A stretch of DNA of 18,402 bases from CAZGTQ01 sp964528575 (GCA_964528575.1 CAZGTQ010000145.1:1-18402), one strand, 5' to 3'. Positions 6,750-15,412 are shown, counted from the first letter of the stretch. Notes: a model not told the origin generated them from the letters alone. Translations and numbers: made by a program.

Positions 6750-8367
6750 AGAGGATCGTCAGCGGGACGGGGTTGCTGGCGAACACGCCCACCGGCACTG
6801 GGCCGGAGAGGTCGAGAACGGCGTAGGCGTGGTCGAAGACGAGGCCGACGGCGGGCGGCAGGAGCGCCGGCTTCACGATCCGCGCGCTCGCGGCTCCCGC
6901 TCCGTCGAACAAGCCGAGCGTGCCCTGCATCACCGGGCCGTTGGCGGCCTGCAGCGTGTAGAGGAACCACGAGTCGACGTTCAGCGGCAGCGTGACGCCC
7001 CCCGCCGCGACGCCGGGCGACGTGCCGGAGAGGGAGCCGAGCACGACGTAGAGCAGGCCGGCGTTCGCCGCTCCCGCCCGTAGCGTCAGGTACTGGACGC
7101 CGGCCGCGCCGCCGAGCAGCAGCGGCGGCGACGCGAAGAGCGAGGGACACGCGCCGCCGAGCGAGACGACGTGCGCGAAGTTCCAGCCGCCCACCAGGCC
7201 GACGTCGCCGTCGAGCGCGGCCGACAACGCGTAGCCCTCGTCGAGCGACTCGTTGCTCGGCTTCAGGCGCGCGGTCACGATCCAGCCCCCCGGGGAGTCG
7301 GCCAGCGTGAACGCCGCGCCGGGTCCGTCGTGGCCGGGCAGGGCGTTGGGCGCCTCGGGCGCGGCGACGATCGCGCGGCCGCGCGAGAGCGCGACGCTCG
7401 CGCCGAATTCGTCGTTCGGCGACCCCGCCGCGAGCACGGCGGTCTCGACCCAGCCCGAGGGGCCGCGGTCGAACACGAACGCGCGCCCGAAGGCGAATCC
7501 GGGCGCGGGCAGCGGAGCTCCGACGAGGAGCTCGTCGCCCTCGACCGAGAGCGCGCTGCCGAAGCCGTCGAGGTTGCCGCCGAGGCTCCCCGTCAGCGTG
7601 GCCGTGCGCGCCCAGGCCGCGCTCGCCGAGTGCACCGCGACGATCCCCGGGCCTTGCGCGGCGCCGCCGCCGAACGGGCCGGGGTCGACTTGGCGCGTAC
7701 CGACGAGGACGTCGTCGCCGCTGAGCGCGACCGCGCCGCCGAAGTGGTCGGGCGGCAGCGGGCCGCCGGGATCGATCTTCGCGACCTGGCTCCATCCGCC
7801 CGGCCCCAGGTCGAACACGTACGCGGCGCCGGGCCCGAAGAACGCGCCGGGCACGAAGCCGGCGTTCGGCGCGCCGACGACGATCCGACCGCCCTCGAGC
7901 GCGACGGCCGCGCCGAACGACGCTTTCGGCACGCCGTCGCTCGCGACGAGCTTCTGGATCGGCGCCCACCCCGCGGGCCCGCGCTCGAACACGTAGACGG
8001 CTCCCGGTCCGCTCGCGAGCGGCGCACCGCCCTGGGCCGGCGCGCCGACGACGAGGCGGTTGCCCTCGAGCGCGAGCGCGGCGCCGAAGAACGCGAAGAC
8101 GGGAGCGTCCCAGGCCTCGAGCGTCGCGACCTCGCTCCAGCCCGACGGGCCGAGCTCGAACACGTACGCCTTCCCCGCGAGCGCGTCGACCTGGAAGGCG
8201 CCGACGGCGGCGAGCCCTCCGTCCATCGCGGCCGCCGAGCCGAACGCGCCGAACACGAACGCGTTCGGGTGGACGAGGTCGGCGACCTCGCACTGGGCGG
8301 ACGCGGGGGCGCCCAGGGGCGCGAGCAGGGCGAGCGAGAGCAAGGAGCGTCGAGCCGAGCTGCACAT
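6748..8367 (-). CDS. secreted seven-bladed FG-GAP beta-propeller protein (paralogue 2)
   Basis: This 539-residue protein has the same length and architecture as the gene at 4973-6592. A signal peptide (MCSSARRSLLSLALLAPLGA, then PASA|QCEVADL) is followed by about seven FG-GAP units with FG..VALEG....VGAP and AAYVFDLGPGGW patterns. Residues 407-539 are the shared C-terminal domain (CPSLFASPPLL, YVVLGSLSGTSPG, VTLPLNVDSWF, ending SNPVPLTIL). The only mature cysteines are C26 and C407, the same two positions as in the paralogue. The frame is open 74 codons further upstream, but the ATG at 8367 is chosen because GGAG lies seven bases before it and the signal peptide starts there. A TATGCT element lies 51 bases upstream. 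Secreted, probably a binding or structural surface protein; the ligand cannot be told from sequence. It diverges from the third propeller gene at 8535 across a 167-base region. Confidence 0.85.
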   Translation of the reverse strand: MCSSARRSLLSLALLAPLGAPASAQCEVADLVHPNAFVFGAFGSAAAMDGGLAAVGAFQVDALAGKAYVFELGPSGWSEVATLEAWDAPVFAFFGAALALEGNRLVVGAPAQGGAPLASGPGAVYVFERGPAGWAPIQKLVASDGVPKASFGAAVALEGGRIVVGAPNAGFVPGAFFGPGAAYVFDLGPGGWSQVAKIDPGGPLPPDHFGGAVALSGDDVLVGTRQVDPGPFGGGAAQGPGIVAVHSASAAWARTATLTGSLGGNLDGFGSALSVEGDELLVGAPLPAPGFAFGRAFVFDRGPSGWVETAVLAAGSPNDEFGASVALSRGRAIVAAPEAPNALPGHDGPGAAFTLADSPGGWIVTARLKPSNESLDEGYALSAALDGDVGLVGGWNFAHVVSLGGACPSLFASPPLLLGGAAGVQYLTLRAGAANAGLLYVVLGSLSGTSPGVAAGGVTLPLNVDSWFLYTLQAANGPVMQGTLGLFDGAGAASARIVKPALLPPAVGLVFDHAYAVLDLSGPVPVGVFASNPVPLTIL

Positions 8368-8418
8368 CGCGGATCTCCGTCGTAGCGCGTCGGCGGGGGG
8401 CATGCCGCGCGTCGCCCC

Positions 8419-8424
8419 AGCATA
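8419..8424 (-). promoter_or_regulatory. candidate -10 element for the FG-GAP gene at 6748-8367
   Basis: The minus strand reads CTATGCTGGGGC here, giving a TATGCT hexamer 51 bases before the ATG at 8367. A TTGCCC lies 20 bases further upstream, which is long for a -35 spacer. The same TATGCT-S-GG pattern precedes genes at 15425 and 18240. No clear promoter is visible for the divergent gene at 8535 in the rest of this 167-base region. Confidence 0.4.
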
Positions 8425-8534
8425 GAGGGCCGCGAAGGAAATCTGGGCAAGGCGCACCGGGTCCCGAGCCGGTTTGCGGGAACGAGGTGCGCGCCGCGCG
8501 TGCGCGCTCCCGTCCCGACCCGAAAGGCCCGACC

Positions 8535-10796
8535 ATGCGAACCCGACCGCTCCTCGCCGCGACGCTCCTCGCCGCCACGTTCTCCGCACCGCTCCTGGCG
8601 CTCTCCGACCCGTTCGGGAACGGCGGGCCCACGCTCTCCCCGCCCGCGACGATCGCGAGCAACACGCCCGGCGCCTTGGCGGTGCTCGCCGTCGACCTCG
8701 ACGGCACCGGCGGCGCGGACGAGATCGTCGTCGTCCACGACCCGCTGGGCGGGTCCGGGGGCCAGCTCGCCATCCTCGACCGCACGCCCACGGGAGGCTG
8801 GGCGAAGGAGGTGATCGACTTCACCTCGCAGGGGCTCGGTGACGTGACGGCGGCCGACTTCGACGGCGACGGGCACGTCGACCTCGCGACGGTCGCGATG
8901 CTCGACGGCGCAGTCCGGTGGTACGAGAACCCGCTTCCCCTGATGGTGACGGGCCTCGGCTGGGCGAACCACGGCGTCGCGAGCGGGCTCGACGTGCCGC
9001 GCGCGATCGAGGCGGGCGATGTCGACGGCGACGGGCTCGTCGATCTCGTCGTCGCCGAGCTCGTCGGCGACCGCGTGACGTGGCTGCGCAACGTGGGCGG
9101 CGGCGCGGCGTGGGAGCAGCGCCCGCTCGCACACCCGGTCGATGGCCCGATGGGCCTCGCCCTGGACGACGTCGACCTGGACGGCGACCTCGACGTCGTC
9201 GTCGCCGCGGTGAACGCGGATCGCGTGCTCCTGTTCTCGAATCCGCTCGAGACCGGGGGGACGGGTTTCGAGCTCTGGCCAGGCACGACGCTCGCGCTCG
9301 GGCTGGGCGGTCCGACGGCGCTCGACACGGGCGATCTCGACGGCGACGGCGACGTCGACGTCGCGGTCGCGGCGACGCTCGCGGGCAAGCTCGTGCGCTT
9401 GATGAACGAGCCGGGCTGGCCCGCGTTCGTCATCGACTCGACCGCGCCGGGCGTGCGCGGCGTGCACATCGCCGACGTCGACCTCGACGGCGCGCTCGAC
9501 GTCGTGTCGGCAGTCGAGCTCGAGGGCGTCGTCCAGGTGCACCGCGGCCAGTACGGGCTGTGGAGCGAGGTCGTGCTCTCGGCGTCCGAGCTCGGCGCGA
9601 ACTCGGTCGTCACGGGCGACTTCGCGGGCGACGGCATCGCGGACGTCGCGTTCGCGAGCTTCATCGGCGCCTCCGTGCGCTGGGTGAGCTTCGGCCCGCC
9701 GGCGCCGTTCGACCTGCAGGCTGCGATCGACGCCGCGGCGCCGGGCGCGGTGATCGTCGTCCCCGCGGGCGCGTACGCCCCGATCCGCATCGACAAGTCG
9801 CTCACGCTCGCGGCCGACGGCGTCGTCACGGTGCGCGTGGCCTCGGGCTCCGCGTGCGACGTCGGGCAGAGCGCGCTGATCGAGCTCGCCGGCCCGGGCA
9901 CGGGCACCGTCGTGCTCGTCGGCATCGACGCCGGCGCGCAACCGCTCATGCTCTGCTCGCCCGTGGAGGTGCCCCCGGCGACGCCCGCGGTCGGCGGCGG
10001 CGGCTTCGCGGAGCTGTGGGCGTTCGACTGCGATCTGCGCGGAGTGCGTCACGTGGGCGGTGGAATCTCGGCGAAGGGCGCGACCGGAGCGCCGGCGATC
10101 GACGTCGGCGTCGCGTCGGTCGTCGTGGACGGATCGGTGCTGCGGGCGTCGAGCCCGACGCAGCCGATCCTGCTTCCGACGACCTACGAGGGCCAGCCCG
10201 CTCTGCGCGCGCCGAGCGCGCGCATGTTGCTGCTCGACTCCACGATCGTCGGCGCCGCCGCAGGCACCGTCCCGGTCTCGAGCTGCGCGGAAGTGCCGCC
10301 GCCGCCGCTCCCCGGCGTGGGCGGCGACTGCGTCGTCGCGCTCGAGGTCGTCGAGTCCGGCAACGCGCTGACCCCGGGCGCCGGCGCGCAATGGAAGGTC
10401 TCGGTCCTCGGCCAGCCCACGGTCGTGTGCGCGACGTCGAGCGCCGGCACCGCGTTCGGCGGCGCGAGCGTGACTTCGCTCGCCGACGACCTCGCGGCGA
10501 GCGGCACGGCGCAGCCCGGCGGCCCGCTCGATCTCACGTGGGAGAGCGGCGGCGCGTTCGGCGTCCTCTTCGTCGCGGGCCTCACCGGCCAGCCGTTCGA
10601 CCTGGGCTCGATCGGCTTGGGCTACCCGGTCCCGACGCTGCTCGTGCTCGGTCCCGTCGGCGGCGCGCCGCCGGTCGCGATCCCCCTCGAGCTCCCGCCG
10701 AAGCCCGCGCTCGTCGGCCGCGCGCTCGTCTTCCAGGTGCTCGACCTCGTCGCCTTCCGGCTCAGCCGTCCCGCCGTCGTGGCGGTGCACCCGTAA
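8535..10796 (+). CDS. secreted VCBS/FG-GAP propeller with a probable beta-helix C-terminal half
   Basis: This 753-residue protein opens with a signal peptide (MRTRPLLAATLLAATFSAPL; cleavage near residue 22). Seven repeats with calcium-loop motifs of the type DxDGDGxxD start at about residues 54, 108, 162, 212, 267, 314 and 362, for example DFDGDGHVD, DVDGDGLVD and DLDGDGDVD. The first (DLDGTGGAD) and last (DFAGDGIAD) are degenerate. This matches the VCBS/FG-GAP family and a seven-bladed propeller of about residues 45-390. From about 391 the style changes: AAIDAAAPGAVIVVPAGAY is typical of the start of right-handed beta-helix (pectate-lyase-like) domains, and the repeats continue to about 600. 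The final 130 residues are a Pro/Gly/Val-rich tail. The ATG at 8535 has AAAGG seven bases upstream; a longer frame from 8487 would lack the signal peptide. It is probably exported and calcium-stabilised; no catalytic residues are recognisable. Confidence 0.85.
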   Translation: MRTRPLLAATLLAATFSAPLLALSDPFGNGGPTLSPPATIASNTPGALAVLAVDLDGTGGADEIVVVHDPLGGSGGQLAILDRTPTGGWAKEVIDFTSQGLGDVTAADFDGDGHVDLATVAMLDGAVRWYENPLPLMVTGLGWANHGVASGLDVPRAIEAGDVDGDGLVDLVVAELVGDRVTWLRNVGGGAAWEQRPLAHPVDGPMGLALDDVDLDGDLDVVVAAVNADRVLLFSNPLETGGTGFELWPGTTLALGLGGPTALDTGDLDGDGDVDVAVAATLAGKLVRLMNEPGWPAFVIDSTAPGVRGVHIADVDLDGALDVVSAVELEGVVQVHRGQYGLWSEVVLSASELGANSVVTGDFAGDGIADVAFASFIGASVRWVSFGPPAPFDLQAAIDAAAPGAVIVVPAGAYAPIRIDKSLTLAADGVVTVRVASGSACDVGQSALIELAGPGTGTVVLVGIDAGAQPLMLCSPVEVPPATPAVGGGGFAELWAFDCDLRGVRHVGGGISAKGATGAPAIDVGVASVVVDGSVLRASSPTQPILLPTTYEGQPALRAPSARMLLLDSTIVGAAAGTVPVSSCAEVPPPPLPGVGGDCVVALEVVESGNALTPGAGAQWKVSVLGQPTVVCATSSAGTAFGGASVTSLADDLAASGTAQPGGPLDLTWESGGAFGVLFVAGLTGQPFDLGSIGLGYPVPTLLVLGPVGGAPPVAIPLELPPKPALVGRALVFQVLDLVAFRLSRPAVVAVHP

Positions 10797-10808
10797 CCCG
10801 ACACCGCT

Positions 10809-10824
10809 TCGTCGCCCCCGACGA
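10809..10824. terminator. candidate shared hairpin between convergent genes
   Basis: TCGTCG-CCCC-CGACGA forms a perfect 6-bp stem with a 4-base loop in the middle of the 44-base gap between two convergent genes. The stem reads the same on both strands, so it could serve both transcripts. No T-tract follows on either side. Confidence 0.3.
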
Positions 10825-10840
10825 GCGCGCCCGTCGTGCT

Positions 10841-11440
10841 TCAGCTCCCGAAGGACGCACCGTGAACGCTGCCGAGCGTCTTCAGCCGCACCCAGAGCCA
10901 GCGCCGCGCGAATGCCCACGCCTTCTTCTGCGCGTCCTCGGAGAGCGCGAGGCATTCCGCGGCCTCCGCGGCGGTCAGCCCGCCGAACCAACGCAGCTCG
11001 ACGAGCTTCGCGTGCAGCGGCGACTCGCGCTCGAGCGCCTCGAGCGCCGCGTGCACGTCGAGCACGCGCTCGGCCTCGGCGACGTCGCCGGCCGCCGCGA
11101 TGCGCGAGTCGAGCTCCCCCGCCGCCGCGCCGCCGCCGCGCTTGAGCGCGCCGCGCGCCCGCGCGCGGTCGACGAGGATGTCGCGCATCGCGCGCGCCGC
11201 CATCGCCAGGAACGGCGCGCGCTCGCGGTCCTCGAGCGAGTCGCGCCGCGCCAGGCGCGCCCACGCCTCGTGCACGAGCTCGGTCGGTCCGACGGAAGGC
11301 ACGCCGGGCCCGCGCGCGAGCAGCCGCCGCGCGAGGTCGCGCAGCTCGTCGTACACGCGGCCCTCGACGCCCGACCGCGTCCCGGCGCTCGCGACCGCGG
11401 CGGCGATCCAGGGCTTCGCGCTGCTCGGGACCTCTCCCAT
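10841..11440 (-). CDS. ECF RNA polymerase sigma factor, Sigma70_ECF (TIGR02999-like) type
   Basis: This 199-residue protein would direct RNA polymerase to a specific promoter set. Residues 25-95 form sigma region 2, with the family signature SVGPTELVHEAWARL at about 49-63 and FLAMAARAMRDILVDRARAR at 78-97. Residues 125-185 form region 4, with ELRWFGGLTAAEAAECLALS and a recognition helix ending AFARRWLWVRL; known family members usually show TVKRDWRFARAWL here. The ATG at 11440 has no strong Shine-Dalgarno but follows an AGGATAGGATGG run, which could also be a -10 element (TAGGAT) leaving about eight bases to the ATG. It diverges from the Ser/Thr kinase at 11482 with 41 bases between starts. 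This family is often found beside membrane Ser/Thr kinases in Planctomycetota, so partner regulation by phosphorylation is likely but inferred. There is no anti-sigma gene. Confidence 0.88.
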   Translation of the reverse strand: MGEVPSSAKPWIAAAVASAGTRSGVEGRVYDELRDLARRLLARGPGVPSVGPTELVHEAWARLARRDSLEDRERAPFLAMAARAMRDILVDRARARGALKRGGGAAAGELDSRIAAAGDVAEAERVLDVHAALEALERESPLHAKLVELRWFGGLTAAEAAECLALSEDAQKKAWAFARRWLWVRLKTLGSVHGASFGS

Positions 11441-11448
11441 CGCGCGCC

Positions 11449-11458
11449 ATCCTATCCT
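11449..11458. promoter_or_regulatory. candidate overlapping divergent -10 elements
   Basis: The 41-base gap between the sigma and kinase starts contains ATCCTATCCT. On the plus strand TATCCT (11453-11458) is followed by GGGCG, matching the TATGCT-S-GG motif seen elsewhere in this window. On the minus strand TAGGAT (11454-11449) lies eight bases before the sigma ATG. The two hexamers share two bases, so the promoters could not both be occupied. No -35 hexamer is recognisable on either side, so the call is tentative. Confidence 0.35.
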
Positions 11459-11481
11459 GGGCGCCGCATGGAGACCGCACC

Positions 11482-14400
11482 GTGACCCTCGAGCGCGCGT
11501 CGGAGCTCTACGACCGGATCTCCGCGCTGCCGCAGGCCGAGCGCGGCGCCGCGCTCGAGCGCGTCGCCGCGAGCGAGCCCGACGTCGCGGCGACGTTGCG
11601 CGCGCTGCTCGGCGTCAGCGAGGACGAGCTCGACGGCTTCCTCGAGGAACCGCCGGACGTGCGCGGATTCGCCGAGGACGTCGCGCGCGTCGCGGGCTAT
11701 CCCGAGCGCGTCGGCGACTTCCGCCTCGTGCGCTGCGTCGGCGCGGGCGGCATGGGCGTCGTCTTCGAGGCGCAGCAGGACCGGCCGCGGCGGCGCGTCG
11801 CGGTCAAGCTCCTGCGCGTCGGCCGCGCGTCGCACGAGCTCGAACGGCGTTTCCAGAGGGAGGCCGAGATCCTCGCGCTGCTCCACCATCCGAGCATCGC
11901 GCACGTGTACGACGCCGGCGTCGCGTTCGAGGACGGGCTGGCGCTGCCGTGGATCGCGATGGAGTTCGTCGAAGGCGAGCCGCTGCTCGAGCACGTGCGC
12001 TCGCGCGGACTCGACCTGCGTCAGCGCGTCGGGCTCTTGCTCCGCGTCGCCGAGGCGGTCGAGCACGCGCACGCGCAGAACGTCGTGCACCGCGACCTCA
12101 AGCCGGCCAACGTGCTCGTCGAGCAGAGCTCGTCCGCGGCGGGGACCGCGGAGGCGAGCCGGCCGAAGATCCTGGACTTCGGCGTCGCGCGCGTCGGCGC
12201 GGAGGCGGGGCTCGACCCGACCGCCGCGACGCGCACGGGCGACGTCCTGGGCACGCTCGCGTACATGGCGCCCGAACAGGTGGTCGGCGGCGCAGCGATC
12301 GACGCGCGCGCGGACGTCTACTCGCTCGGCGCGATCCTCTACGAGGCGCTGACCGGGCGGCGGCCGATCGAGGTGACGGGGCTGCCGCTCGTCGAAGCCG
12401 GTCGGCGCATCCGCGAGCAGGAGCCGATCGGCGCGCGACTGCTCGCGCCGAGCGTGCCCGCCGACCTCGCGACGATCCTGTCGAAGGCGCTCGCGAAGGA
12501 GCCGGAGCGGCGCTACGCGAGCGCGGGCGCGCTCGCGGCGGACCTCGGGCGGTTCCTCGCCGGCGAGGCGGTGCTCGCGCGGCCGCCCAGCGTGCTCTAC
12601 CGCGCGTCGCGCATCGCGCGCCGGCACCGCGCGGCGTCGATCGGCGGGTCGGTCGCGCTGCTCGGTGTGGTCGCGGCGGTCGTCGTGTCGCTCGTCGCCG
12701 CCGGAAGGCTCGCGCGCCGCGCGGACGAGGTGTCGCGCTTCGCCTCGCGCGCGTCGGTCGTCGGCGCGCTCCTGTCCCTCGAGAAGGGCGACACCGAATC
12801 GGCGGCCAATCTGCTCGCCGACGTCCCCGAGGAGCGGCGTGGGTGGGAGTGGCGCGTGCTCGACTCCGCGCTCCCCGTGCACGCGCCGGTGCTCGAGGTG
12901 CGGCTCGCGCCGGGCGGCGCGCCGACCGCGGCGTTCGGCAAGGACGGCGTCGCGCTCGCCGTCGACCTCGAAGACGACCGCGTCGTCGTGCGCGCGATCG
13001 AGGGCGGCGCGGTCGCGCGCTCGCTCGCGCCGCCGTTCGCGGTCGCGGCGTTGTCGATCGCGGCCGACGGCGGGACGGTCGCAGCGCTCGAGGCGCCCGC
13101 TCGCCGGCGCGTCGCGGTCTGGACGCCGGAGCGCGCCGGCGAGCCCCACGTGCGAGCGTTCGAAGAACCGGTCGACGCCGCGCTCGTCTCCGCGGGCGGC
13201 GCGCTCGTCGTCGGGCTGCGCGCGAGCGCGCTCGCGCTGCTCGATGCGTCGGGCACCGAGCGCGCCGTCGCTCTGCCGGTCGCCCGCTTGCACGACGCGC
13301 AGCTCGCGGGCGACGCGTCGGCGGTCGCGTTCGTCGGCTCCGAGCCCGGGAGCTCGAGCGCCGTGCGCGCCGGTCTCGTCGAGACCGCCGGCGGCGCCGT
13401 CACGCACTCCTGGACCGTGCCGACGCGCCGCGGCCGCGTCGCGCTCGCGCCGGACCACGAGCGGCTCGCCGTCGGCACGCACCTCGACCTGCGCCAGGCA
13501 TTCCTGCTCGAGCGCGAGCGCGAGCCGATCGTGCTCGCCGGCCACGTCGACGCGATCGACGCGGTCGCGTGGTCGCAGGACGGCACGCGGCTCGCCGTCA
13601 TCACTCCGCGCTCGGCGCTCCTGTGGGATCCGCGTACGCGCGGCCAACGCTCGTTCGCGCGGCTCGAGCCGCCGCTCGAGGGCGCCGTCCAGGCTGTGCT
13701 CGCCCCCGCGGGCGACCGGCTGATCGTGCGCGACGGCCGCGGCGTGCGGCTCGTCTACCTCGGCCCGGTCGGGCGCGTGCTCGGCGAGCCGGGCGGCTAC
13801 GTGTACTGGCTCGACTGGTCGACCGACGGACGCGCGCTGATGACGGTCGACCATCGCCTCGAGCTCGTGCTCTGGGATGCCGCCGCGGCCGATGCGATCG
13901 GGCGCGCGCCGCTGCGCTCGCACCTGTCCGGGTCGACGCTGGTCGTCGGCCCGAGCGGCGAGCCGGGCGAGCTCTGGATCGGCTCCCCGCAGCCGTTCGA
14001 CGTCTTCGCGGGCCGCTTCGACCGCGGCGCACGCACGCTCACCGGCGCGATCGCGAGCGCGGACCGTCCGCGCACGTCGTACCAACGCCTGTCCGAAGGC
14101 GGTGTGCTCGCGTACTCGCGCGACGGGCGCCTGCGGGCGAGCGCGGACGGCGCAGGCGGCGTCCTGGTCGAGGACCTGCGCTCGGGCGCGCGCGCGACGG
14201 TCGGGAGCGGCGGTTCCGCGGTCACGGCGCTGGCATTCGACTTCAGCGGAGAGCGCGTCGCGATCGGCGGCAGCGCGGGGCGCGTGCGGGTCGCCGCGTG
14301 GCGCGCGGACGAGGTCGTGCTCGACGCCGAGGCGCACCCCGGCCGCGTCTACGCGCTCGCGTTCTCGCCGGACGGCGCGCGCCTCGCCTCGGGCGGCGTC

Positions 14401-15393
14401 GACCACCTGATCCGGCTCTTCGACCTCGCGGACCGCGCGCCGATCGCCGCGCTCGAGGGCCACGAGAACTACGTGCACGCGCTCGCGTTCGACCCCGCAG
14501 GGGAGCGGCTCGCATCGAGCGGCGGCGACGGGCGCGTCGTGTTGTGGGACACGCGCGACAGGCGCGCGACGTGGCTCACGGCGCGGGCCGCGAGGGAACG
14601 GCGCGCGCGCATGCTCGCCGAGCTCGCCGAGCTCGAGGAACGTCTCGTGGGCGCGGCGGACCCGGCGCAAGCGCGCCGCGCGTGGGCCGCGGCCGATCCC
14701 GATCCGGACGCGCGGCTGTGGGACCTCCTGCGCGCGCAGTGGCCGGCCGTCGCGGGGAGCGCACCGATCGGCCCCGACATTGCGCTCGCGCCGCTGCGCT
14801 TCTCGGCCGCGGACCCCGAGCGCAGCGACTTCGCGCCCGTGTCGATCGACGCGCCGTCGGACGGCGAGATCCGCGCGCTCCCGGGCGGCGAGCTCGCCTG
14901 GCACGCGTCGACGCCGGGCGGCCTGCGGCGCCTCGACATGTGGTGCGCGGAGCGCTCCGCCGCCGAGATGGCGCACCTCGAGCGCGCCGGGGGCGTGCTC
15001 ACCGTCCGCGTCGACGGCGACACCGACCGGCCGTTCGCCGCGAGCGCGCCGGGCTGCGTCTACCTCGTGACGCCCGAGCGGCGCTGGCGGCTGCGATTCG
15101 GCCGCGACGCGGGCGGGCACGACCGGCTCTTCCTGTCGCTGCCGACCTCCGGCTACGAGGAAGTCGAGCTTCCGCCGCCCGTCCCCGGCGCCGGCACGGT
15201 GCGAGCGATCCGCGTCGAGCTGCGCCCCGGCGGCTCCACCGCGACCGTCGACGTCGACGGCGAGCGGGTCGCGGACGCCTGGCGGCCGATGGGGCCCCAC
15301 GCGCAAGACTACCCCGGGCTCCTGTTCGGGATCGTCGGCGGCTCGGCCGGCGGCGTCTCGTTCGTCGAGGTCACGCTCGAGCCGCACGAGTAG
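11482..15393 (+). CDS. membrane Ser/Thr protein kinase with WD40-like repeats
   Basis: This 1303-residue protein is a receptor-like kinase. Residues 1-79 are a helical leader common in Planctomycetota kinases (ALPQAERGAALERVA, DGFLEEP). The kinase domain runs about 80-360, with Gly loop GAGGMG (87-92), ATP-binding K109 in VAVKLL, catalytic HRDLKPAN (203-210, D205), DFG (232-234), activation segment ending YMAPE (261-265) and DVYSLGAILYEALTG. All catalytic residues are present. A basic stretch then leads to a transmembrane helix at about 386-408. The extracytoplasmic part is a WD40-like region to about residue 1030, degenerate at first but clear near its end (VYALAFSPDGARLASGG, then ENYVHALAFDPAGERLASS). 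A helical linker and a beta-rich domain of about 200 residues finish the protein. GTG at 11482 is chosen since GGAG lies eight bases before it; it overlaps a 5-codon ATG frame at 11468-11485 as GTGA. It pairs divergently with the sigma factor at 10841-11440. Confidence 0.92.
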   Translation: MTLERASELYDRISALPQAERGAALERVAASEPDVAATLRALLGVSEDELDGFLEEPPDVRGFAEDVARVAGYPERVGDFRLVRCVGAGGMGVVFEAQQDRPRRRVAVKLLRVGRASHELERRFQREAEILALLHHPSIAHVYDAGVAFEDGLALPWIAMEFVEGEPLLEHVRSRGLDLRQRVGLLLRVAEAVEHAHAQNVVHRDLKPANVLVEQSSSAAGTAEASRPKILDFGVARVGAEAGLDPTAATRTGDVLGTLAYMAPEQVVGGAAIDARADVYSLGAILYEALTGRRPIEVTGLPLVEAGRRIREQEPIGARLLAPSVPADLATILSKALAKEPERRYASAGALAADLGRFLAGEAVLARPPSVLYRASRIARRHRAASIGGSVALLGVVAAVVVSLVAAGRLARRADEVSRFASRASVVGALLSLEKGDTESAANLLADVPEERRGWEWRVLDSALPVHAPVLEVRLAPGGAPTAAFGKDGVALAVDLEDDRVVVRAIEGGAVARSLAPPFAVAALSIAADGGTVAALEAPARRRVAVWTPERAGEPHVRAFEEPVDAALVSAGGALVVGLRASALALLDASGTERAVALPVARLHDAQLAGDASAVAFVGSEPGSSSAVRAGLVETAGGAVTHSWTVPTRRGRVALAPDHERLAVGTHLDLRQAFLLEREREPIVLAGHVDAIDAVAWSQDGTRLAVITPRSALLWDPRTRGQRSFARLEPPLEGAVQAVLAPAGDRLIVRDGRGVRLVYLGPVGRVLGEPGGYVYWLDWSTDGRALMTVDHRLELVLWDAAAADAIGRAPLRSHLSGSTLVVGPSGEPGELWIGSPQPFDVFAGRFDRGARTLTGAIASADRPRTSYQRLSEGGVLAYSRDGRLRASADGAGGVLVEDLRSGARATVGSGGSAVTALAFDFSGERVAIGGSAGRVRVAAWRADEVVLDAEAHPGRVYALAFSPDGARLASGGVDHLIRLFDLADRAPIAALEGHENYVHALAFDPAGERLASSGGDGRVVLWDTRDRRATWLTARAARERRARMLAELAELEERLVGAADPAQARRAWAAADPDPDARLWDLLRAQWPAVAGSAPIGPDIALAPLRFSAADPERSDFAPVSIDAPSDGEIRALPGGELAWHASTPGGLRRLDMWCAERSAAEMAHLERAGGVLTVRVDGDTDRPFAASAPGCVYLVTPERRWRLRFGRDAGGHDRLFLSLPTSGYEEVELPPPVPGAGTVRAIRVELRPGGSTATVDVDGERVADAWRPMGPHAQDYPGLLFGIVGGSAGGVSFVEVTLEPHE

Positions 15394-15412
15394 GCGCGCG
15401 CCGCGGCCGGCG

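Noticed and set aside
7593..11480. A 1295-codon minus-strand frame running through three genes
   Set aside because: No starts with ribosome binding sites, no domains, and it crosses genes on both strands.
8918..11485. An 855-codon plus-strand frame overlapping the third propeller gene and the sigma factor
   Set aside because: Arg-rich frame-shifted shadow of the propeller gene; it also crosses a convergent real gene.
11468..11485. Five-codon leader frame METAP before the kinase start
   Set aside because: The ATGGAG contains the GGAG ribosome binding site of the kinase, so the frame is most likely incidental, though its TGA overlaps the GTG start.
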